This document shows, piece by piece, positions 58,493 through 64,000 of a stretch of 64,000 bases of DNA. Both the position numbers and the translations under genes were made by a program. Location: NCBI GenBank assembly GCA_965228215.1, contig OZ245800.1, forward strand, positions 1,860,001 to 1,924,000, in the 5' to 3' direction. A model generated the notes under the pieces. The model was given only the letters and a program-made list of their open reading frames with translations. It ran no database searches and was not told the DNA's origin. The number at the start of each line of letters is the position of its first letter. Position 1 is the stretch's first letter. The DNA comes from Maricaulis sp965228215. GTDB lineage: Bacteria; Pseudomonadota; Alphaproteobacteria; Caulobacterales; Maricaulaceae.

Positions 58493-59592
58493 CAGAGCGT
58501 GGTCTCCATGAATCGGACGAGATCCGTCTCGTCGGTCGTGTCATCAATGTACGCGTTTCCGATGCCGCGCGTAAGGATGAGTGTGATACGGCCATCGCGA
58601 TTTTTCTTGTCATCCCGCATCCGGGCCAGCAGGGCTTCAGCATTCCAGTCGGAATGCGCCAGCTCTCCCGGGGTGGCAGGCAGGCCGATTTCGCGCAGAT
58701 GGGCCCTCAGCCGCTCGGCGTCGGAAGCGTCTGCATGGCCCTTCTCGACCGAATAGCCGAGCGCCAGCGCACAGCCCACGGCGACCGCCTCGCCATGGCG
58801 GATGGCGTCCTTCGGGGCCTCCGCCTCGAGGGCATGGCCGAATGTATGGCCCAGATTGAGCAGGGCACGCCGTCCCGCCTCGCGTTCATCCTCCTCGACA
58901 ATGCGGGCCTTGAACGCGACGGCGTCGGCGATCGCCCGGGTCAGTCCCGCGCCGTCCAGCGCCGACTTGCCGGCCGTCTCCAGCCTGTCGAACATTCCAG
59001 CATCACCGATCAGGGCCGCCTTGAGGATTTCGGCATAACCCGCGCGCACTTCCCGGTCGGGCAGGCTTTCGAGGAAGAGCGTGTCGGCGATCACCAGGCC
59101 CGGCTGGTGGAAGGCACCGACGAAATTCTTGCCGTGACGGGTATTGATCCCGGTCTTGCCACCGACCGAACTGTCGACCTGGGCCAGCAAGGTGGTCGGG
59201 ATCTGGATGAAGCCTGTACCGCGCTTGGTGATTGCGGCCGCGAAGCCGGTCAAGTCGCCCACAACCCCGCCACCCAGCGCGATGATGTTTTCGCTGCGCT
59301 CTATATTGCGATCGAGAAGGGCATCGACAACGGTCTGCAGTCCATTGAAACTCTTGGAGGTTTCGCCGGGTTCGACGATGACGGGCTGGCATTCGATACC
59401 GGCGCTGTTCAGCCAGGCCTGGACCCGGTCGAGATGGAGATCGGCGATATTGTCGTCCGTGATCACCACGGCCCGCTTGCGCGGGAACAGCGAGGCCAGC
59501 CGGTCCGCACACGCTTCGAGCGCGCCCGCGCCGATAACGACGTCATAGGCCCGGTCGCCCAGGCCCACAGGAACAGTGATGCAATCGGTCAT
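58492..59592 (-). CDS. aroB: 3-dehydroquinate synthase
   Basis: Second step of the shikimate pathway. The 366 residues contain the NAD-binding GGGVVGDLTGFAAAITKRG, TTLLAQVDSSVGGKTGIN, the metal ligands (GYAEILKAALIGD; NLGHTFGHALE; RHGEAVAVG) and the conserved DDKKNRDGRITLIL. It overlaps aroK by 4 bases. Confidence 0.96.
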   Translation of the reverse strand: MTDCITVPVGLGDRAYDVVIGAGALEACADRLASLFPRKRAVVITDDNIADLHLDRVQAWLNSAGIECQPVIVEPGETSKSFNGLQTVVDALLDRNIERSENIIALGGGVVGDLTGFAAAITKRGTGFIQIPTTLLAQVDSSVGGKTGINTRHGKNFVGAFHQPGLVIADTLFLESLPDREVRAGYAEILKAALIGDAGMFDRLETAGKSALDGAGLTRAIADAVAFKARIVEEDEREAGRRALLNLGHTFGHALEAEAPKDAIRHGEAVAVGCALALGYSVEKGHADASDAERLRAHLREIGLPATPGELAHSDWNAEALLARMRDDKKNRDGRITLILTRGIGNAYIDDTTDETDLVRFMETTL

Positions 59593-60128
59593 GCCCGCCC
59601 CTCGAAACGGTCCAGTTCCGCGAGAATGGCATTGACGGTCATCTGATGCGATCCCTGATCCGCACTGATGTGCAGGTCCGCCTCCGCATAGGCAGGCGTG
59701 CGTTTCGCCAGCAGATCCGACAGGATCACGGCGGGATCGCCATCGCGCAGGAGCGGCCGGGTATTGCGGCGGGAGACCCGGTCCACCAGCGTGACGATAT
59801 CCGCCGTCAGCCAGATTGAGGTCGCAATCTCACGCACACGGGCCCGGGTCTCGTCATCCACGAAGGCACCGCCGCCGAGCGCCAGTACCTTTGGACCTTC
59901 GTCGAGCAGGCGCAGGATGACCTTGCGCTCGCCCTCCCGGAAAGCGGCCTCGCCGAAATCGTCGAAGATCTCGCTGACGGTGCGTCCCGCGGCTTTCTCG
60001 ATCTCCTCGTCCGCATCCAGGAACGGCCATTCGAGCGCCGCGGCGAGGCGACGTCCGACCGTGGTTTTGCCGACACCCATGAGACCGATGAGAACGATCG
60101 GGCGGGCCGTATGCGGTGACCGTGTCAT
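59589..60128 (-). CDS. aroK: Shikimate kinase
   Basis: Phosphorylates shikimate. The 179 residues have Walker A GLMGVGKTTVGRRLA, DADEEIEKAAGRTVSEIF, FREGERKVI and GGGAFVDDETR, with the LID arginine in RRNTRPLL. First gene of the aroK-aroB-corC operon and divergent from the gene at 60263. Confidence 0.95.
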   Translation of the reverse strand: MTRSPHTARPIVLIGLMGVGKTTVGRRLAAALEWPFLDADEEIEKAAGRTVSEIFDDFGEAAFREGERKVILRLLDEGPKVLALGGGAFVDDETRARVREIATSIWLTADIVTLVDRVSRRNTRPLLRDGDPAVILSDLLAKRTPAYAEADLHISADQGSHQMTVNAILAELDRFEGRA

Positions 60129-60262
60129 ACTTGCGGTATAAAGCGTCTGGAAATCGCCGCAATCACCGTTACGCTGCGGCGGCAGGAAGCTTGCAGTCTC
60201 GCAGGCATTGGGGAAGCGGGCCGGCAGAGGATTGTCCGGTCTCGAGCGAGAGAGAAATTGTC

Positions 60263-60403
60263 ATGCGCGGTGCGTTGATCGGCCTGGCTGTGATTGTGGG
60301 CATTATTGCCGTGGGTTTCGGAACTCTGGCCGTCATTGCGAACGGTATGGAACCGACCCGCGAGGAAGTACGAGTAGAGTTGGATGATGATTTCCCGCGC
60401 TAG
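60263..60403 (+). CDS. Small membrane peptide, 46 aa
   Basis: MRGALIGLAVIVGIIAVGFG with one membrane helix is followed by a short acidic tail (PTREEVRVELDDDFPR). GAGAGAG precedes ATG. Its last 20 bases overlap the start of the exported 544-residue protein, a coupling that supports it as a gene. No family assignment. Confidence 0.55.
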   Translation: MRGALIGLAVIVGIIAVGFGTLAVIANGMEPTREEVRVELDDDFPR

Positions 60404-62018
60404 AACACTCGCAGGCGGACTGGCAGCCTGCGCGCTCCTGGCCGCCTCGGCCGGGGCCCAGGATGAGATCGAGGTCCAGAGCCTCGACGCCCTGGATCCG
60501 ATGGAAGTCGGCCTGCCGGACGCCTGGATGGGGTCGACCCTGTGGGATGGCACCGATCTCGGCATGGCGCTCAGCGTGCTCGCACGCCTGCCTGCTGCTG
60601 AAAACGGTGAATATCGGTCCGGAGCCGCCGCCGAACTGGCGCGCGCCGTGCTCTCGACCGGTGGCTATCCGCCGGCCGGCGGACGCGGAAATGACACGCT
60701 CGCGCAGATGCGTACGGACCGCCTTCTGGCCGCTGCCGGAGCCGCGGACACCTATGATCTCCTGGAACGCACGCCCAATCTCAACCAGAATCCGGGCCTG
60801 TCCTACCAGCATGCCGAACTGGCGTTCGCGCTGGGTGAGATCGATCGCGGCTGCAATACCGCGACGGCCTTGCTGAATGAACGCGAACAGGCGCGCTGGG
60901 TGCGGATCCGCGCCTTCTGTCTCGCGACGGAAGGCCAGGCTGCAGCGGCCGAACTGACGGCCGAACTGGCAAGCTCGGTCGAGGCCGATCCGGATTTTGA
61001 CCGTATGCTGTTCGCGATCACGCTCGACTCGGCCCCTGAAGGCGGTTTGCCGAGTGCTGATTCCGGTCTCGACTATGCCATGGCCATGCGGCTGGCGGCT
61101 CGCTCGGGCGACCCGGTCGTCCTGGGCGAAAATGCGCCGACATGGCTGCGCAGCTTCGTTCTCAAGGAGAATGTGACGAGTTTCTCCATCGATGCCGACC
61201 CGAAAGCCTCGTTCGACGAGGCGCTCGCAGCCGAGGGTGATCTGCGCCGGGGTTTGCTGGGAGCCGTTCTCGCCCAGGGCATTGACCGGGAACTCGCCGG
61301 TCAGGCGTTGGGCGTATTGCTTTCAGACGCCCGCAGCGATGGACGTTTCCTCGCTGCAGCTCGTCAGTATGGCCATGACGTCGACACCCTGCCGGTGACG
61401 GCAAAAACGCTCGAGAGCGGTTTTGATTTTGCGCTGGCAGCCCTGATGGTCGGTGATGTCCGCACGGCCCGGCGCTGGCGCGATGCGCTGATCGACGGTC
61501 CGCCGCGCCGCACGCCGGTTCGCCGCGTGCTTGTCGCGGGTCCTGACGGAACCCTGATCCCCGAACCGGGGTCGGAATTGCCGCCCGAGCCCGAATGGGA
61601 CCCGATTTCCGGCGACCGGCTCGTCGTGCTCGACCTGGCCATCGCCGTGGCCGGTGATCGTCTTCGTGGCGGCCAGCTGACGGCTGTGACCTCGGCCTAT
61701 CTCGAAGGCCGCGGTGCCGACGCCCTGCCGGAAATCCTCGCGGTGAACCGTCTCGGATCCAATGCCCCTGAGGGTTTGCGCTCCCTGCTGCTGGATGCAC
61801 CGGCTCACCCGACCGGGAGCCTGCTGGCGATGGAAGCCGCGGCAGCGGCCAATGCCCATGCCGAGACCGCTATCCTGGCCCTGGCGGCCTTCAATGAGGG
61901 TGGTGAGAATCTGTCGGCGGACGCGTTGTCGCGCATTGCGGCTGCCCTCGACGGGATCGGGCTGCGGGACGCGGCGCTCTATCTCGTGCTGGAACAGATC
62001 ATCCAGAGGGAAGCGTGA
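60384..62018 (+). CDS. Exported helical-repeat protein, 544 aa
   Basis: Signal peptide (TLAGGLAACALLAASAGAQD), then an Ala/Leu-rich, probably all-helical repeat protein with TPR-like stretches (YQHAELAFALGEIDRGCNTA, ALAALMVGDVRTARRWRDAL). Not recognised beyond that. It is located between aroK and xerD in the same direction as xerD, whose GTG overlaps its stop by 4 bases. Periplasmic role unknown. Confidence 0.78.
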   Translation: MMISRARTLAGGLAACALLAASAGAQDEIEVQSLDALDPMEVGLPDAWMGSTLWDGTDLGMALSVLARLPAAENGEYRSGAAAELARAVLSTGGYPPAGGRGNDTLAQMRTDRLLAAAGAADTYDLLERTPNLNQNPGLSYQHAELAFALGEIDRGCNTATALLNEREQARWVRIRAFCLATEGQAAAAELTAELASSVEADPDFDRMLFAITLDSAPEGGLPSADSGLDYAMAMRLAARSGDPVVLGENAPTWLRSFVLKENVTSFSIDADPKASFDEALAAEGDLRRGLLGAVLAQGIDRELAGQALGVLLSDARSDGRFLAAARQYGHDVDTLPVTAKTLESGFDFALAALMVGDVRTARRWRDALIDGPPRRTPVRRVLVAGPDGTLIPEPGSELPPEPEWDPISGDRLVVLDLAIAVAGDRLRGGQLTAVTSAYLEGRGADALPEILAVNRLGSNAPEGLRSLLLDAPAHPTGSLLAMEAAAAANAHAETAILALAAFNEGGENLSADALSRIAAALDGIGLRDAALYLVLEQIIQREA

Positions 62019-62953
62019 GCGCGCAGCGCGAGATCGACCTGTTCCTCGACATGATGGCCGCCGAGCGCGGTGCGGCCGCCAACACGCTGGATGCCTATCG
62101 CCGTGACCTCGGTGATGTCGCTGCCCGTCTCTCGGCCCGCGGAACGGATCTCGCTGCTGCTGACACGCCCGCGCTGGAAGCTATTCTGGCGGACCTCGCC
62201 TCCGATGGCCTGGCGCCCTCGACGGCGGCCCGGCGCCTGTCGGCGATGAAGCGTTTCTACCGTTTCCTGCTGTCCGAGGGGCGCCGCGGAGATGATCCGA
62301 GCGCGCAGCTGAAAGGCCCGCGCAAGGCCCGGCAATTGCCCAAAGTGCTCAGCGAAGCCGATGTGGACGCCCTGTTCGATGCGGCCGCCGGCCTCGAGGG
62401 TGCCGCCGGCGCGCGGACGCGGGCCCTGCTTGAAGTCCTCTATGCAGGCGGACTACGCGTGACCGAACTGGTCTCACTGCCCCTCGAGGCCGTGGCCCGG
62501 GCGGAACGCTGTATCTTCGTCACCGGCAAGGGCGGCAAGGAACGCCTCGTTCCACTGACGCCTGCTGCGATCGACGCGATCAATGCCTACAAATCCGTGC
62601 GCAAGGAACATCTGCCGAAGAAGACCGCGACCGGTCGCGCAAGGGCCGAACGCTTTCTCTTCCCGTCCGGCACGGCCAAACAGGGCCATCTGACCCGCGA
62701 GCGTTTCGCCCAGCTCCTGCGCGAATTGACGATCGCGGCCGGGCTCGATCCGGCGACCGTCTCACCTCACGTCCTGCGGCACGCCTTTGCGACGCATCTC
62801 CTGGCGCGCGGTGCCGATCTGCGCAGCGTCCAGCTCCTGCTGGGGCATGCGGATGTGTCGACGACGCAGATCTATACTCATGTCCTTGAGGAGCGTCTGA
62901 AAACGCTCGTTGAAACCGCTCATCCCCTGGCACGCGAAAAGCCGGGCGGGTGA
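62015..62953 (+). CDS. xerD: Site-specific tyrosine recombinase XerD
   Basis: Chromosome-dimer recombinase of 312 residues. N-terminal core-binding domain (about 5-95: IDLFLDMMAAERGAAANTLD) and catalytic domain with Arg (YAGGLRVTELVSL), Lys (VTGKGGKERLVP), HxxR (PHVLRHAFATHLL), His (LLGHADVSTTQIYTHV) and the Tyr nucleophile. The GTG start was chosen because of its 4-base overlap with the upstream gene. Confidence 0.93.
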   Translation: MSAQREIDLFLDMMAAERGAAANTLDAYRRDLGDVAARLSARGTDLAAADTPALEAILADLASDGLAPSTAARRLSAMKRFYRFLLSEGRRGDDPSAQLKGPRKARQLPKVLSEADVDALFDAAAGLEGAAGARTRALLEVLYAGGLRVTELVSLPLEAVARAERCIFVTGKGGKERLVPLTPAAIDAINAYKSVRKEHLPKKTATGRARAERFLFPSGTAKQGHLTRERFAQLLRELTIAAGLDPATVSPHVLRHAFATHLLARGADLRSVQLLLGHADVSTTQIYTHVLEERLKTLVETAHPLAREKPGG

Positions 62954-63053
62954 ACACTGTATTCTGCGTCTCAGCCGTATTGCAGACTTGTGAGGCGCGT
63001 CACCTGCCGCTAGTTTGCGGCCTCTTTTGAACGTCCACAGACGTTGGAACGGC

Positions 63054-64000
63054 ATGTCCGACCCCACACGTACCTATCTCGATTTCGAACGGCCGCTGGC
63101 CGAGCTTGAAGCCAAGATCGAAGAGCTGGAAACGCTCTCGAACGGATCCGGCGAGGATGCGCCGGATGTGGCTGAGGAAACCGCGAAACTGCGCCAGAAA
63201 GCGTCCGAGCAATTGGCCGCGCTCTACGGCAAGCTGGATCCGTGGCGCAAGACGCAGGTCGCCCGCCACCCGGATCGTCCGCATTTCCGTGATTACCGCC
63301 GGGTCCTCATCGAGGATTTCGAGGAATTGTGCGGTGACCGCCGATTCTCCGAGGACAATGCAATCGTCGGCGGCCTGGGCCGGTTCCGCGGCCGGTCGGT
63401 CGTGGTGATCGGACACGAGAAGGGCCACGACACCGAGTCGCGCCTGCGTCACAATTTCGGCATGGCCCGACCAGAAGGCTATCGCAAGGCGATCCGCCTG
63501 ATGGACATGGCCGAGAAATTCGGTTTGCCAGTCCTGACCTTTGTCGACACCGCCGGAGCCTATCCGGGCCTGGGTGCCGAGGAACGCGGCCAGGCCGAGG
63601 CCATCGCCCGTTCGACCGAGCGCTGCCTGTCGCTGGGCACGCCGCTGATTTCCGTCATCACGGGTGAGGGCGGTTCCGGCGGAGCCGTGGCTCTCGCCAG
63701 CGCCAATGTCGTGATGATGCTGGAACATTCCATCTATTCGGTGATCTCGCCGGAGGGCTGTGCGTCCATTCTCTGGAAGGACAGCGCCCGCGCGAAAGAC
63801 GCCGCCGTCGCGATGAAAATCACCGCGCCGGACCTGATGGGGCTGAAAATCGTCGACCAGATCGTGCCGGAACCGGTGGGCGGCGCCCATCGTCACGCCG
63901 ATGCAACGATGCGTGCGGTCGGTGATGCGCTGGAAGCCAATCTGTCCAAGCTGGACGGTCTGTCTCCGGATGAGCTGCGCCGCAAGCGTCGCGAGCGCTT
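63054..64000 (+). CDS. accA: Acetyl-CoA carboxylase carboxyltransferase subunit alpha (3' end outside the window)
   Basis: Transfers carboxyl from carboxybiotin to acetyl-CoA in fatty acid synthesis. The 315 residues present show TYLDFERPLAELEAKIEELE, GRFRGRSVVVIGHEKGHDT, the GGAV oxyanion region (TGEGGSGGAVALASANVVMM) and LMGLKIVDQIVPEPVGGAHR. The family is usually 318-325 residues, so only a few codons are missing. Start at MSDPTRTYLD. Confidence 0.96.
   Translation, partial: MSDPTRTYLDFERPLAELEAKIEELETLSNGSGEDAPDVAEETAKLRQKASEQLAALYGKLDPWRKTQVARHPDRPHFRDYRRVLIEDFEELCGDRRFSEDNAIVGGLGRFRGRSVVVIGHEKGHDTESRLRHNFGMARPEGYRKAIRLMDMAEKFGLPVLTFVDTAGAYPGLGAEERGQAEAIARSTERCLSLGTPLISVITGEGGSGGAVALASANVVMMLEHSIYSVISPEGCASILWKDSARAKDAAVAMKITAPDLMGLKIVDQIVPEPVGGAHRHADATMRAVGDALEANLSKLDGLSPDELRRKRRER

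Noticed and set aside
57299..58756. 485-codon frame antisense to the CorC gene
   Set aside because: Shadow frame over a well-supported CNNM/CBS protein.
1..64000. CRISPR array or rRNA genes
   Set aside because: No regularly spaced direct repeats and no rRNA-like sequence were seen anywhere in the window.

Overview
The window looks like chromosome of a GC-rich, flagellated alphaproteobacterium. CobS/CobT cobaltochelatase, CarD, RpoH, COQ7, a Suv3-type helicase and the BolA / J-domain / CorC / AroB / AroK / XerD / AccA series point towards Caulobacterales or Maricaulales (order-level inference from gene content only). The backbone (1-3460 and 23113-64000) is dense and GC-rich. Between them lies a visibly more AT-rich block of about 19.6 kb.

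That block (about 3493-23066) is an integrative mobilizable element. It is inserted exactly in the anticodon loop of a host tRNA-Leu(CAA): the 5' half is at 3461-3499 and the 3' half at 23060-23112, with 8 bp (ATTCAAAA) shared at both junctions. Neither junction rebuilds the tRNA, but the element carries its own intact tRNA-Leu(CAA) at 4909-4994, directly after its integrase. From left to right the element holds: integrase and replacement tRNA; a transfer module (membrane protein plus soluble VirD4/TraG-type coupling ATPase); a cluster of small unknown genes; a second, very small tyrosine recombinase flanked by a 21-bp inverted repeat; two mercury-resistance operons (merT-merP-merA-merB with a divergent merR, and a second merT-like / membrane protein / merR unit) sharing an identical 15-bp operator palindrome; a hairpin-rich region likely to be oriT, followed by mobC and a MOBP-type relaxase; an AbiEi/AbiEii toxin-antitoxin pair; a ubiquitin-like conjugation operon (DUF2188, a multiubiquitin-type Ubl, a ThiF/E1-like enzyme with an N-terminal extra domain, and a DUF6527 zinc protein); and a divergent XRE regulator with an ImmA/IrrE metalloprotease. 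No mating-pair-formation genes are present, so transfer would need a helper system.

Right of the element is ordinary backbone: DUF417 membrane protein, acyl-CoA synthetase, SelO, PgeF, alcohol dehydrogenase, tRNA-Arg(CCT), a stand-alone chemoreceptor signalling domain, RpoH, CarD, ferredoxin, helicase, L28 and CobT. Between cobT and cobS (45376-53604) sit a divergent flagellin, a CsoR-controlled copper cluster (TolC-like lipoprotein, multicopper oxidase, CusF-like protein, PepSY protein), a FAD oxidoreductase, a photolyase-like protein whose domains appear to be in swapped order, and a histone-deacetylase-family hydrolase. The right end holds PilZ, J-domain protein, BolA, DUF3313 lipoprotein, CorC, AroB, AroK, a secreted repeat-rich protein, XerD and the start of AccA.

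The most notable points are the split host tRNA-Leu with a replacement tRNA on the element, the Ubl operon with its apparent XRE/ImmA switch, the inverted-repeat-flanked mini recombinase unit, and the permuted photolyase-like protein.
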